Positions 43,467 to 52,876 of a stretch of 64,000 nt of DNA are shown piece by piece. Under the pieces are notes generated by a model. The model saw nothing but the letters and a program-made list of their open reading frames with translations, had not been told where the DNA came from and made no database searches. This DNA comes from Flavobacterium sp. (GTDB lineage: Bacteria; Bacteroidota; Bacteroidia; Flavobacteriales; Flavobacteriaceae): assembly GCF_027533505.1 (NCBI RefSeq), contig NZ_JAPZUB010000004.1, forward strand, positions 1 to 64,000. The letters run 5' to 3'. Positions within the stretch are counted from its first letter, which is position 1. Each line of letters opens with the position of its first letter. A program made the translations under genes and the position numbers.

Positions 43467-45941
43467 TTATTCTACGATATTTAAGAATTTCAATCCAAAG
43501 ATTACCGCATCACTTACAAAGCCACTTTGGTACGAACGAACATAATCGATGCGTAAGATTTTAAATTTTTTGAAACCTAAATTATCCAAACCAATGGTGA
43601 ATTCGTGATAAGGGGCGCGATTAGGCACCGACAAATTATGGTAGCCCAATACCAATTGTGTATTTAGTTTTTGAAGCAAAGGAATTTTATTCATCAAATA
43701 CCCTTGGTCGTTGTGCTCCATATGCAATTCAATAAAAGCATCGTTGGTACTAGCACTATAATAAGGTAAATTATTAAAAACATTGGTATAGCGTCCACCG
43801 CCGGCCACGTGCGTTTGATTTCCATTAAAATGTTTAAAATCGGGAAAAGCAATGTTTTCGGCATTGAAAAATTTACCCGATTTGAGGTTGTAAACGAATT
43901 CTCCTTTATTACCCAAACTTAATTCTTGGTAAATACGCGCCGATACAAAGTCAAATTCGTATTGTTTTTCACTTGCTGCAAATCCTTTTTCGTAGGTTAC
44001 AAAAAGCGTAGGGTAGTCGTCGTTCCCAATAGTAAATTTTCCATCAGGTCGGGTCCAATATTTTTGCCCAAAATTAAAACGCCCTGTAAACGACGCTTTC
44101 ATCAGTTGATGACGCGTAAATGCTGGGGTCAACTCATCAAAAGGCAATAATGGATTGTTTGAGGTGTAACGATCATTCGATTTAACGGTAGCTTGAAAAG
44201 TGGTATTGAACAGCGGCTTTCGATCGGCGTATTCCACAGTGGCGTTCAATCGGAATCCGTTGACAATTTCACCACTGTATCCCACGGAAATCGCATTTTT
44301 CTCATACAATTTCATAAAGTTATTTTTAAAAAAGGAGGAGGCGATCGAGTTAATGTTGTCGGTTATCGGATTGGCAGGGTTGAACTGATTAACGGTGGAC
44401 CCTCCGTTGATGACCAAAAACGAATTGCGGATGTTGTCTAATTTTTGGGTGTAGGAAGCCGAAAAACGCAAACGATCTTCTGAAAATCCATAATCCAAAC
44501 GCGTACCGATGCGGTAAAAAGTTCGTTTATCCTCATTGCGTTGCGTGTAGTTGAAACCGATTTGAGTTTTCCATCCTTGAACGGTATTGAAGGCGGTATT
44601 GAAAGCCGGTCCTTCATACGAAAACGAGCGATTTTTGAATGAATTCGAATAGGTATATCCCATTAGTACATCCATCCATTTGAATTTATTTCGTTTTCGA
44701 TCGATAGAGTCTAAATAAGGTTGTGATTTGCGTTTGGTTTGTAACATTTCTTTTTTGACATAGTCGGTGCTTTCCTCGGACGTCAGGGGTACAGGACGAA
44801 TGGTATTCCAAAACGTATCGTCTTTTTTGTTGGCATTTTCCTCAAACTTTAGGACTTCGGCGGTAAATGTGCGGCGTTCTATTTGTTTTGGGAAATCAAA
44901 ATTAGAATAGACATAAGTAAATCGGCCGTTGAAATTGAACCCAAACATCCCCGCATCAAAATCCAAGGTTTGCGTGTTTTTGCTCCACACCTTGGTTTTG
45001 TTGTTGTAGCTAAAACTTTGTTTAAAATGCAGGGTGTTTAGCGCCGGATTTTGGGATTGACTTCCTTTAATGCTCAAGTCTATCGCATAAATGGCATAGT
45101 CTTGATCTTCGATATAAATGTATCCTTCAAAGGCAGGTTCGCTCATGCGTTTGGGCGTCACTTTAATCTTATTTATAAGGTGATTGTTTTCGTCGGCAAA
45201 CGAGCCTTCAAAGGTATAACGGTAATAATTGAGGGCATTGTCGGCAATAGGAGAGATCGCCTTAGCATTGATTTCAATGTAATTTTCATAAAAATCAAAG
45301 TTAGCTTGCGCCGCATTGTTAAAGCTAAAGCCATTGTCTTGACCACTTACTTTAGAGGCTACAATCACTTCCTTCAATTTGTCGGGTTTTTGAAAGGTAA
45401 GTTTGGACACCGTTTCCGATAGGTAAAGGATACCACTTCGCGTGGAGTCGATAACTTCATCCAAGAAATCAATTTTTTGTCCCATAAAGGTCTTCGGAAG
45501 ATTTTTCACCCGAAAAATTCCTCTGGAATAGAAATCACAGGTGTATTGTCCTGTTTTGCTCCCATTGGCTTTGCGATTAGCGATGGCTTGTTTGATAATG
45601 GCAATGGCAGGATTTGCTTTAGCATCGATGACTACTTCGTTCAGCTGAATGTCTTCCGTTTGTAAAACCACGTCAAGGATTTCACTTTTTCCGGTATACT
45701 CCACAACACGCTTTTCGGTTTTATAGCCTAAAAATTGAAACAGGATTACATACGTCCCATTTTGCTTGGGATAGATTTCATAATGACCGTTATCGTTGGA
45801 AGTGGTACCTATATAGGTGTCTTGTACGTATATGTTGGCAAAGGCAATGGGTTGCCCTTTACTGTCGGAAACTTTTCCTTTGATTTGGCTAAAGGTGAAT
45901 GTACTCCAAAGTACAGCGAGTGTAAAAATGATGTTTTTCAT
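43467..45941 (-). CDS. DUF5686 outer-membrane protein with carboxypeptidase-regulatory domain
   Basis: 824 aa. Signal peptide (about 1-18), CarboxypepD_reg-like domain (about 20-105: GKVSDSKGQPIAFANIYVQD, HYEIYP), a linker, then a large DUF5686 region (about 130-824) of beta strands ending in FGLKFLNIVE, probably a beta-barrel in the outer membrane. Resembles TonB-linked proteins but lacks a plug domain. Role unknown. It ends head-on against the TSUP gene with no gap. Confidence 0.9.
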   Translation of the reverse strand: MKNIIFTLAVLWSTFTFSQIKGKVSDSKGQPIAFANIYVQDTYIGTTSNDNGHYEIYPKQNGTYVILFQFLGYKTEKRVVEYTGKSEILDVVLQTEDIQLNEVVIDAKANPAIAIIKQAIANRKANGSKTGQYTCDFYSRGIFRVKNLPKTFMGQKIDFLDEVIDSTRSGILYLSETVSKLTFQKPDKLKEVIVASKVSGQDNGFSFNNAAQANFDFYENYIEINAKAISPIADNALNYYRYTFEGSFADENNHLINKIKVTPKRMSEPAFEGYIYIEDQDYAIYAIDLSIKGSQSQNPALNTLHFKQSFSYNNKTKVWSKNTQTLDFDAGMFGFNFNGRFTYVYSNFDFPKQIERRTFTAEVLKFEENANKKDDTFWNTIRPVPLTSEESTDYVKKEMLQTKRKSQPYLDSIDRKRNKFKWMDVLMGYTYSNSFKNRSFSYEGPAFNTAFNTVQGWKTQIGFNYTQRNEDKRTFYRIGTRLDYGFSEDRLRFSASYTQKLDNIRNSFLVINGGSTVNQFNPANPITDNINSIASSFFKNNFMKLYEKNAISVGYSGEIVNGFRLNATVEYADRKPLFNTTFQATVKSNDRYTSNNPLLPFDELTPAFTRHQLMKASFTGRFNFGQKYWTRPDGKFTIGNDDYPTLFVTYEKGFAASEKQYEFDFVSARIYQELSLGNKGEFVYNLKSGKFFNAENIAFPDFKHFNGNQTHVAGGGRYTNVFNNLPYYSASTNDAFIELHMEHNDQGYLMNKIPLLQKLNTQLVLGYHNLSVPNRAPYHEFTIGLDNLGFKKFKILRIDYVRSYQSGFVSDAVIFGLKFLNIVE

Positions 45942-45945
45942 AGGG

Positions 45946-46374
45946 TTAGTGCAATAAACTTTGAACAGCTAAGGTGTAACTTTTTAACCCAAAACCCACG
46001 ATAACTCCTGCGGCATGTGGCGCAATATAGGATTGATGCCGGAAGCTCTCGCGTGCATAGGTGTTGGATATATGTACTTCAATAACCGGAGTTGTTACAC
46101 CTTTGACCGCATCGCCTATACCGATAGACGTATGTGTATAAGCTCCCGCGTTCAAAATAATGGCGTCAAATGTAAAACCACATTCATGGATACAGTTAAT
46201 GAGTTCTCCTTCGATATTGCTCTGAAAATAGTGAAAAGCCACCCCGGGGAACTGTGTTTTCATGTCGCGCAAAAACGATTCAAAATCTTGATTACCATAT
46301 AGCTCAGGTTCGCGTTTGCCCAACAAGTTGAGGTTGGGACCGTTGATAATCATCACTTGCAAAGGTTTATTCAT
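45946..46374 (-). CDS. aroQ: 3-dehydroquinate dehydratase, type II
   Basis: Third step of the shikimate pathway. 142 aa from MNKPLQVMII; nine extra upstream codons are open but do not match the family. GPNLNLLGKREPELYG (with the catalytic Tyr), NAGAYTHTS and EVHISN with R in ARESFRH are the expected motifs. It ends four bases from the DUF5686 start and may be cotranscribed with it. Confidence 0.96.
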   Translation of the reverse strand: MNKPLQVMIINGPNLNLLGKREPELYGNQDFESFLRDMKTQFPGVAFHYFQSNIEGELINCIHECGFTFDAIILNAGAYTHTSIGIGDAVKGVTTPVIEVHISNTYARESFRHQSYIAPHAAGVIVGFGLKSYTLAVQSLLH

Positions 46375-46532
46375 AGTTGTGTAGGGATAATTTAATATCA
46401 TTTTTACCTAATAAAAGTACACTAATTCCGCATTTTGAGAAGCATTTTTCTTTTTTTTCTATTTTTTGGAATACGTTAAAAAGTGCTAAATTGGTTTAAC
46501 AATTTGTATTTGAATGTTTTAAACGAATGTTA

Positions 46533-46568
46533 ATGTTGACAACTATGTTAACAACTATGTTAACAACT
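46533..46568 (+). repeat. Three tandem 12-bp repeats upstream of the barrel-protein promoter
   Basis: ATGTTGACAACT then two perfect ATGTTAACAACT units, head to tail. They lie 39 to 74 bases upstream of the -7 box at 46607, the region where an activator or repressor would bind. Confidence 0.85.
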
Positions 46569-46606
46569 CCGTTTTTGAGTTAAAAAGTTTCCCCTAAGAA
46601 TCGTTT

Positions 46607-46614
46607 TAACTTTG
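46607..46614 (+). promoter_or_regulatory. Barrel-protein -7 promoter element
   Basis: TAACTTTG fits TAnnTTTG and lies 28 bases before the start codon. No TTG is found 18-21 bases upstream, which suits a promoter that depends on an activator bound to the 12-bp repeats. Confidence 0.5.
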
Positions 46615-46641
46615 TCTCAATAATTTTAAACAAAATAGAAC

Positions 46642-47232
46642 ATGAAAAAAATTATTCTTTCTCTAGCTGCAGTACTTGCATTTTCTGCTGCTAATGCTCA
46701 AGACAAAAAACAAGGTACAGAAGGTTTTGCAAAAGGTGACTTATTCGTTTCCGGTGCAGTTACTTTGTCAAATGAAAAAACTGGTGATAACAAAGAAAAT
46801 GCTTTCTTGTTTGAGCCAAGAGTAGCTTATTTTGTAACAGAAAACATTGCTGTTGGAGCTAAATTAGGTTTTGGTTCAGACAAATCTGAAGCTGGTTCAA
46901 TAACTACTCAAGACAGAACTGCATTTACAGTTGGAGCTTTTGGACGTTATTACTTTACACCTGCTTCTAAATTTTCATTATTTGCTAACTTAGGTTTTGA
47001 TTTGAACAATTGGGAAAACAAGCTTAATGATGCAAAAGAAAAAGAATTTCAAGTTGGTTTAGGTTTAGGTATGAACTATTTCGTGTCTTCTAACTTTTCT
47101 TTAGAAGCTGGTGTAGGTGCATTGACTTACTCTTCTAATGATAATGGAGGAAATGGTGCAGACAAAACTAATACTTTAAGTTTTGGTGGTGACTGGAGAG
47201 CAGTTACTTTCGGTGTAAACTATAAGTTCTAA
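46642..47232 (+). CDS. Outer-membrane beta-barrel protein (OmpX/OmpA-like)
   Basis: 196 aa. Signal peptide (ends ANAQ, about residue 19), then alternating strands with aromatic ends and a C-terminal F (VTFGVNYKF), typical of an eight-stranded barrel. Codon use is more AT-rich and uniform than in the neighbours (GGT, GCT, TTA, AAC favoured), which suggests high expression. It has its own promoter and terminator. Function probably structural or adhesion; no ligand is evident. Confidence 0.88.
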   Translation: MKKIILSLAAVLAFSAANAQDKKQGTEGFAKGDLFVSGAVTLSNEKTGDNKENAFLFEPRVAYFVTENIAVGAKLGFGSDKSEAGSITTQDRTAFTVGAFGRYYFTPASKFSLFANLGFDLNNWENKLNDAKEKEFQVGLGLGMNYFVSSNFSLEAGVGALTYSSNDNGGNGADKTNTLSFGGDWRAVTFGVNYKF

Positions 47233-47251
47233 TTCTTTCTTTTGAATACAG

Positions 47252-47278
47252 AAAGCCATCCTTCGGGGTGGCTTTTTT
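47252..47278 (+). terminator. Barrel-protein gene terminator
   Basis: AAAGCCATCC, loop TTCG, GGGTGGCTTT then T run. The core is the same as the terminator of the L31 gene at 63495-63521. Confidence 0.85.
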
Positions 47279-47296
47279 GTTTTGTATCTTTAGGCC

Positions 47297-48202
47297 ATGC
47301 AATGGAAAGCGTATCTTAAATCCTATAATGATTACCTGCGATTAGAACGCGGGATGTCACCCAATACCTTAGCAAGTTATCGCTTTGATTTGGAACGGCT
47401 TTGTGCTTTTTTGGCCGAACATCATCCTGAAGTTTCGCCATTAACCATAACGTCACAACACATACAGGCTTTTGTCTATGCCGTTTCCAAAGAATTGAAT
47501 GCACGATCACAAGCCCGATTGATCAGTGGACTCAAGTCTTTTTTCAATTATCTACTTGTTGAAAATCTCCGCGGGGACAGTCCGATGGAATTGATTGAAG
47601 CACCGCGTTTGGGACGTAAACTTCCCGATACCTTAAGTACGGTTGAAATTGATCGTTTGATTGCCGCTATTGATTTGTCCAAACCTGAAGGCGAACGTAA
47701 CCGAACTATGCTAGAAGTGTTGTACGGCTGTGGGTTGCGCGTATCCGAACTCGTTACCTTAAAAATTTCGGACATTTTCGCTGACGAAGGTTTTTTAAAA
47801 GTAACGGGAAAAGGAAATAAACAACGTTTTGTACCCTTGGCCACCTTTACCTTACAATGTATTGAACGGTATCGACGTGAGGTTCGCGTTCATGTTCCCA
47901 TTCAGAAAGGATTTGAAGATACATTATTTTTGAATCGTAGGGGGAAAGCCCTTACCCGTGCGATGATTTTTACCATAATTAAAGACTTGGCGCAAGCTAT
48001 CCATTTACAGAAAAAGATCAGTCCACATACCTTTCGACACTCCTTTGCTACCCACTTGTTGGAAAATGGCGCTGATTTACGGGCCATCCAAATGATGTTG
48101 GGGCACGAGTCGATTACCACCACCGAAGTATATGTGCACTTAGACCGTAGGCATTTAACCCAAATAATGCATCACTATCATCCACGAAAAAAATTTAAGT
48201 AA
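47297..48202 (+). CDS. xerD: Tyrosine recombinase XerD
   Basis: 301 aa; resolves chromosome dimers at dif with XerC. N-terminal SAM-like core-binding domain (1-105), catalytic residues R148 (CGLRVSEL), K172 (GKGNKQRF), H244 and R247 (HTFRHSFATH), H270 (LGH) and Y279 (TEVYVH). All catalytic residues are intact, and the length is right for XerC/D rather than a phage integrase. XerC versus XerD is assigned from overall form. No dif-like site was recognised nearby. Confidence 0.9.
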   Translation: MQWKAYLKSYNDYLRLERGMSPNTLASYRFDLERLCAFLAEHHPEVSPLTITSQHIQAFVYAVSKELNARSQARLISGLKSFFNYLLVENLRGDSPMELIEAPRLGRKLPDTLSTVEIDRLIAAIDLSKPEGERNRTMLEVLYGCGLRVSELVTLKISDIFADEGFLKVTGKGNKQRFVPLATFTLQCIERYRREVRVHVPIQKGFEDTLFLNRRGKALTRAMIFTIIKDLAQAIHLQKKISPHTFRHSFATHLLENGADLRAIQMMLGHESITTTEVYVHLDRRHLTQIMHHYHPRKKFK

Positions 48203-48323
48203 ATAAATTCGAACAAAACAACTCTTTTTTCGATAGTTGCGTGCATTTTATCGATAAAAATGTACTTTATATCGAATCTTTTGTTAAATTTGATTTCACT
48301 TTTTTACCTCCTCAAGTAGAAAA

Positions 48324-49880
48324 ATGAATCCAAACGCCCCAAAACCTACGACTATGACCACAAACTTAGCCGCCAACCCTCGGTTTAGTGCTGTACAGTA
48401 CAATTATCATAAGCGGATATTAAATCTGATTCCCGATTTAATATTTCAAATATCCGTTACTGCGCAGCAAGAGTTTTTCTTTACCTATCTCAACAAAAGC
48501 ATTATTTCTTTTTTTGAAGTCAATCGCTTTGAAATTGCAGGGAACCCTTTAGAAGTAATTAAAAATCGCATACATCCCGAAGATTGGGATGATTTTTTGC
48601 AATCCATTATCAAAGCCAAAGACAGCAGTGAGCATTGGAACCATGAGTTTCGCGTGGTGCTACGTACCCGAGGGGTTTTATGGTTTAAAGCGAAGGCAAC
48701 TATTGATATTGATGAAAATGGCGACGCTATATTTATCGGAAGTTTAACCGATATTACCGATATAAAGCAACGAGAGTTTCGCATTATCGAATCGGAAGCA
48801 CGCTATCAATTTGCCTTGGAAGCCTCTAATAATGGCGTTTGGGATTACAATGTAGCCACCGATCGGGTGTACTTTTCTAAAGAATCGCTGGCCATCTTGG
48901 ATTTTGATGCTAGCGATAATTTGGTGACTAATTCCAAGTGGGATGAGCGTATTCACCCCGATGATTACATACAATACAAACAAGAAATCGCAAACCATAG
49001 TAATGGACAAACTACGTATTTTGAGAATACCAAACGAGTCCTTACCAAGCATGGTGTGTATCGATGGATACGAAGTAAAGGAAAAGTAATTGAGCGCGAT
49101 GCACAAGGCAATCCGTTGCGAATTATAGGGGTGCATACCGATGTTACTTCTGAAAAAGAGGAAGAACAAGCGTTGCAAGCCCATATGGAGATTATCTCCA
49201 AACAAAACAACCGATTGCTCAACTTTGCCCATATCGTATCGCATAACCTTCGCTCGCATACGGGCAACTTTAAGATGTTAATCAATATTATTGATGAAAC
49301 GGACGATCCTCAGCAAAAAGAGGAGTGCTTTGGCTTTTTGAAAACCACTTCAAAAGCCTTGTCCGAAACCATCGATCATTTAAAAGAGCTGGTTGACATT
49401 CAGAGTACAATTATTCATAAGAAAGAGAATTTGAATTTAAATGCTTTTTTAAATCATACCCTCGAACTTTTAAGTAAAGAAATTAAGGACCATAACGTAA
49501 ATATCGTAAATTTGGTAGATGCTAAAGAAACGGTACAATTTAATCCAGCCTATTTGGAAAGTATCTTTTTAAATTTTACCACCAATGCCATTAAGTATGC
49601 GCATCCCGACAGGCAACCTGAAATTCGGTATTCGCTTCAAAAGGAGCATGGAAAATTGGTGCTGCTTATCCAAGACAATGGCGTGGGGATCAATTTGGAA
49701 AAATACGGAGAGAAATTGTTTGGCATGTATAAAACGTTTCATCAGCATCCTAATGCCCGTGGTATCGGCTTGTTTATCACTAAAAACCAAATCGAATCTA
49801 TGGGCGGCAGTATCGAAGTAGAGAGTCAAGTTAATGTAGGAACCACTTTCAAAATCAACTTTTCGAATGAAATTCAATAA
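48324..49880 (+). CDS. Soluble PAS-domain histidine kinase
   Basis: 518 aa with no transmembrane segment. Two PAS/PAC modules (about 30-150 and 155-278, each ending in a GSLTDITDI or GVHTDVTSE type strand), an H-box with H307 in AHIVSHNLRS, and a HATPase domain with N-box TTNAIKYAHPD and G-box DNGVGINL. The start could also be M11. A -7 box TAAATTTG is at 48285-48292. The stop overlaps the response-regulator start by 14 bases, so they form a two-component pair. The signal is unknown. Confidence 0.93.
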   Translation: MNPNAPKPTTMTTNLAANPRFSAVQYNYHKRILNLIPDLIFQISVTAQQEFFFTYLNKSIISFFEVNRFEIAGNPLEVIKNRIHPEDWDDFLQSIIKAKDSSEHWNHEFRVVLRTRGVLWFKAKATIDIDENGDAIFIGSLTDITDIKQREFRIIESEARYQFALEASNNGVWDYNVATDRVYFSKESLAILDFDASDNLVTNSKWDERIHPDDYIQYKQEIANHSNGQTTYFENTKRVLTKHGVYRWIRSKGKVIERDAQGNPLRIIGVHTDVTSEKEEEQALQAHMEIISKQNNRLLNFAHIVSHNLRSHTGNFKMLINIIDETDDPQQKEECFGFLKTTSKALSETIDHLKELVDIQSTIIHKKENLNLNAFLNHTLELLSKEIKDHNVNIVNLVDAKETVQFNPAYLESIFLNFTTNAIKYAHPDRQPEIRYSLQKEHGKLVLLIQDNGVGINLEKYGEKLFGMYKTFHQHPNARGIGLFITKNQIESMGGSIEVESQVNVGTTFKINFSNEIQ

Positions 49881-50265
49881 TATTTTTGTCGTGGATGACG
49901 ATTTAGTGTATCACTTTGTCATTAAAAAATTATTTAATAAATGCAATATCGAAGCGGAGGCTCAATTCTTCTTTAACGGATTGGAAGCGATTGACGGGTT
50001 GAAAAATGTTTTGAAAACCGAAAAAGAACCCGATTTAATTCTCCTAGACATCAATATGCCTATTTACGACGGATGGCAGTTCTTGGACGAATTTCGAAAG
50101 CTGAAAAACAATATGTCGAAAGATATCACGGTATATTTGGTCAGTTCTTCCAACGACTCCACCGATATCGACCGTTCAAAGCAGTACAAAGAGGAAGTAA
50201 AGGATTATTATTTCAAACCTATTACGACCAAAGAATTTGAAGAAATGCTAACCAGTGCCGGTTAG
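49867..50265 (+). CDS. Single-domain response regulator (CheY-like)
   Basis: 132 aa, receiver domain only: acidic pair D10-D11 (VVDDDL), phospho-acceptor D61 (LLDINMP) and K117 (YFKPIT). No DNA-binding or output domain, so it must act through protein contacts or phosphorelay. Overlaps the kinase gene by 14 bases and is followed by a bidirectional terminator. Confidence 0.95.
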   Translation: MKFNNIFVVDDDLVYHFVIKKLFNKCNIEAEAQFFFNGLEAIDGLKNVLKTEKEPDLILLDINMPIYDGWQFLDEFRKLKNNMSKDITVYLVSSSNDSTDIDRSKQYKEEVKDYYFKPITTKEFEEMLTSAG

Positions 50266-50276
50266 TTGATGTAAAA

Positions 50277-50313
50277 AAAGGGAACATCAATGAAGAGTTC
50301 CCTTTCTTTTTTT
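50277..50313. terminator. Bidirectional terminator
   Basis: AAAGGGAAC (50277-50285) pairs with GTTCCCTTT (50297-50305); A run to the left and T-rich tract to the right serve both the response regulator (+) and rny (-). Confidence 0.85.
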
Positions 50314-50325
50314 AGTCCTACTTTT

Positions 50326-51888
50326 TTATTTGGCAATATTCACGGCGCGTGTTTCACGAATTACCGTAATCTTCACTTGACCTGGGTAGGTCATTTCCGT
50401 TTGAATTTTTTGTGAGATTTCAAACGAAAGTTTTGCAGCCATATCGTCGGTTACTTTTTCACTTTCCACAATCACACGCAATTCGCGACCCGCTTGAATG
50501 GCATACGCATTTTTCACCCCATGGAATCCAAAAGCAATAGCTTCCAAGTCTTTCAAACGCTGGATATAGGAATCCAATACTTGACGACGGGCTCCCGGAC
50601 GTGCTCCAGAAATCGCATCACAAACTTGGATAATCGGAGAAATCAAATACTTCATTTCGATTTCATCGTGGTGTGCACCAATAGCATTGCAAACTTCTTC
50701 TTTCTCACCATATTTTTCAGCCCATTGCATTCCCAACAAGGCGTGTGGTAAATCACTTTCGGCGTCGGGTACTTTACCGATATCGTGAAGTAAACCAGCA
50801 CGTTTGGCTAGTTTTACATTCAGCCCTAATTCAGCGGCCATTATACCACACAACTTCGCTACTTCGCGGGAGTGTTGCAATAAGTTTTGACCGTAAGAGG
50901 AACGGTATTTCATGCGGCCTACAATTTTAATCAACTCCGGATGCAATCCATGAATGCCTAAATCAATCACCGTACGTTTTCCTACCTCGATGATTTCGTC
51001 TTCAATTTGTTTGGTTGTTTTCGCCACGACCTCCTCAATTCGTGCAGGGTGAATACGACCGTCGGTTACCAGTTTATGCAAAGATAAACGTGCAATTTCA
51101 CGACGTACAGGGTCAAAACACGATAGAATGATAGCCTCAGGGGTATCGTCTACAATGATTTCCACACCTGTTGCCGCTTCCAACGCACGAATGTTACGCC
51201 CTTCACGACCAATGATGCGTCCTTTCACGTCATCGGATTCGATATTGAAGACCGAAACACAGTTTTCTACCGCTTCTTCCGTACCTACACGTTGAATTGT
51301 GCTGATGATCACTTTTTTTGCTTCTTGTTGTGCGGTTAACTTAGCTTCTTCGATGGTTTCTTGGATGTGGGCCATGGCTTTGGTTTTAGCCTCCGCTTTC
51401 AAACTTTCCACCAGTTGTTCTTTGGCCTCTTCTGCCGACAATCCTGAAATAACTTCCAATTGTTCTACTTGACTTTTATGCATCTTATCTACTTCTTGAT
51501 GCTTTTTGTCTAGGATTTCAATCTTGGTTTCGTATTCTTTGGCCTTAGCTTCAAAATCATCGTTGAGTTTTTTGGTTTTGGCCAATTCACTAGATACTTG
51601 CGATTCTTTATCGCGGATGCGTTTTTCAACTTCAGCCATTTTTTTGTCTTTGGCTAAAATCTCTTTTTCATGCTCGGCTTTCAATTCTAAAAACTTCTCT
51701 TTCGCCTGCAGTAATTTGTCTTTTTTCAAGTTTTCAGCTTCCAAACTGGCATCTTTTAAAATCGATGCAGCTTCTTTTTTGGCATTCTTAATCAAAGCGG
51801 AGACATTGCTGCGCTCCAGCATTTTGGCGACACCAAAGCCGCCGGCTAATCCGACCACTAGGCCGATTATTACTTCTACTATACTCAT
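50326..51888 (-). CDS. rny: Ribonuclease Y
   Basis: Membrane-anchored endoribonuclease initiating mRNA decay. 520 aa: N-terminal transmembrane helix (about 2-22), long charged coiled coil (about 30-200), KH domain with [15 protein letters not shown] (about 210-270), and HD domain with [10 protein letters not shown] and [14 protein letters not shown] (about 335-430). Usual length for the family. Upstream on the same strand are the 6S RNA and zapA. Confidence 0.97.
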   Translation of the reverse strand: MSIVEVIIGLVVGLAGGFGVAKMLERSNVSALIKNAKKEAASILKDASLEAENLKKDKLLQAKEKFLELKAEHEKEILAKDKKMAEVEKRIRDKESQVSSELAKTKKLNDDFEAKAKEYETKIEILDKKHQEVDKMHKSQVEQLEVISGLSAEEAKEQLVESLKAEAKTKAMAHIQETIEEAKLTAQQEAKKVIISTIQRVGTEEAVENCVSVFNIESDDVKGRIIGREGRNIRALEAATGVEIIVDDTPEAIILSCFDPVRREIARLSLHKLVTDGRIHPARIEEVVAKTTKQIEDEIIEVGKRTVIDLGIHGLHPELIKIVGRMKYRSSYGQNLLQHSREVAKLCGIMAAELGLNVKLAKRAGLLHDIGKVPDAESDLPHALLGMQWAEKYGEKEEVCNAIGAHHDEIEMKYLISPIIQVCDAISGARPGARRQVLDSYIQRLKDLEAIAFGFHGVKNAYAIQAGRELRVIVESEKVTDDMAAKLSFEISQKIQTEMTYPGQVKITVIRETRAVNIAK

Positions 51889-51904
51889 GGTTTTGTAAGG
51901 TTAT

Positions 51905-52070
51905 ATATAAAAAAAGCCCACATTAGTTGCTTGTATAAACTCGTAAAGACAAGTTTTGAGCTAGCTCGCTGTTCTGGCTTCCCGTCGGGCGGGCATGCTA
52001 TAGTAGCGACGATTTGCTCATTTGAATTTGTTAGTGTTGAGTTTACCAAAAATGAACTAATGTAGGCAGT
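51905..52070 (-). ncRNA. ssrS: Predicted 6S RNA
   Basis: The 207-base gap between zapA and rny folds as one long interrupted hairpin on the minus strand. Closing stem: GCCTACATTAGTT pairs with AACTAATGTGGGC (13 bp, one wobble). Further stems: TAAACTC with GAGTTTA, ACAA with TTGT, TGAGC with GCTCA, TCGCT with AGCGA, and a CCCG/CGGG tip; the outer stem is followed by seven U. A rod with internal bulges, of about 160 bases and adjacent to zapA (as in E. coli), is typical of 6S RNA, which binds RNA polymerase holoenzyme. The exact 5' end is not fixed. Confidence 0.72.
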
Positions 52071-52095
52071 ATTTTAATCTAAAAGAACGTTGTTT

Positions 52096-52389
52096 CTAGC
52101 GGTTGAGATAGGTTTCCAAAGCATTATTCAAACGGGCTAATCGGTCAATTGATTCTGTATCAACTACCGTATCGACTGATTTTTGCTGTTCCAATTGCGA
52201 GGCAAACTGTAAGGCACACATAGCCAAAACGTCTTGTTTGTCCCGAACGGCATAGTTTTCCTCAAACTGTTTAATCATTGCATCGATTTTTTTGGCTGCA
52301 CTGCGCAAACCCTCCTCTTGACTCATGTCAACAGTGAGCGGATAGACACGGTCGGCTATCGATAACTTGATTTTCAGTTTATCGTTCAT
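52096..52389 (-). CDS. zapA: Cell division protein ZapA
   Basis: 97 aa. KIKLSIADRVYPLTVDMSQEE, LRSAAKKIDAMI and the C-terminal coiled coil fit ZapA, which crosslinks FtsZ filaments. It starts two bases after the stop of the upstream coiled-coil gene and is followed by the predicted 6S RNA. Confidence 0.92.
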   Translation of the reverse strand: MNDKLKIKLSIADRVYPLTVDMSQEEGLRSAAKKIDAMIKQFEENYAVRDKQDVLAMCALQFASQLEQQKSVDTVVDTESIDRLARLNNALETYLNR

Positions 52390-52391
52390 AT

Positions 52392-52682
52392 TTAATCAGC
52401 CAATTGGGCAATGCAATAGTCGATTTCTCGAATCAGCGCATTGATTTTTAGCTTGGTATCTCGTTTATATTCTTCACTGCCTAATAACGAATTGGTCATT
52501 TTGAGCGCTTCAAAATCCTTGATAAGCTGGGCATGAGTGGCTTGTTGTTGGGCTAAACTTTGCGCTGAACCCTGCAACTGTTGCTGTAATGCGCGGTTTT
52601 TTTGTTCTAAATCGTCCACCTTGGCACACAATCGCAACACTTTTTTTTCCAGTGCATCAATGATTTCTTTGATTTCACTCAT
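52392..52682 (-). CDS. Small coiled-coil protein upstream of zapA
   Basis: 96 aa, nearly all coiled coil (about 5-70: heptads with LEQKNRALQQQLQ), then LLGSEEYKRDTKLKINALIREIDYCIAQL. The family regularly precedes zapA in Bacteroidota and may have a ZapB-like role in division; this is inference from position and shape. The promoter at 52711-52741 drives it. Confidence 0.8.
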   Translation of the reverse strand: MSEIKEIIDALEKKVLRLCAKVDDLEQKNRALQQQLQGSAQSLAQQQATHAQLIKDFEALKMTNSLLGSEEYKRDTKLKINALIREIDYCIAQLAD

Positions 52683-52710
52683 GGGTGACGCCTTTCGTTA
52701 CTTAATCCCA

Positions 52711-52741
52711 CAAATTTATAACTCTCGGGGTATTTAACCAA
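52711..52741 (-). promoter_or_regulatory. Promoter of the coiled-coil gene-zapA unit
   Basis: On the minus strand: TTG (52741-52739), 20-base spacer, TAAATTTG (52718-52711), 29 bases before the start codon. Good match to the flavobacterial consensus. Confidence 0.7.
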
Positions 52742-52876
52742 TAAAAACGACAAAAAATACAATTTATTTTGAAGCGCTTGGCTAAACTTTTGCGATTCAG
52801 TATTTTGTAAATTCTTAACAGCAAATGTTTTCATCTCCCATTCTCTTTTGCTATTTTAGCCCAAAGACCTTTTTTT

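Noticed and set aside
51960..52010. Isolated GC-rich hairpin (CCCG/CGGG) read as a terminator
   Set aside because: It is the tip of the larger 6S-like rod and lacks its own T tract.
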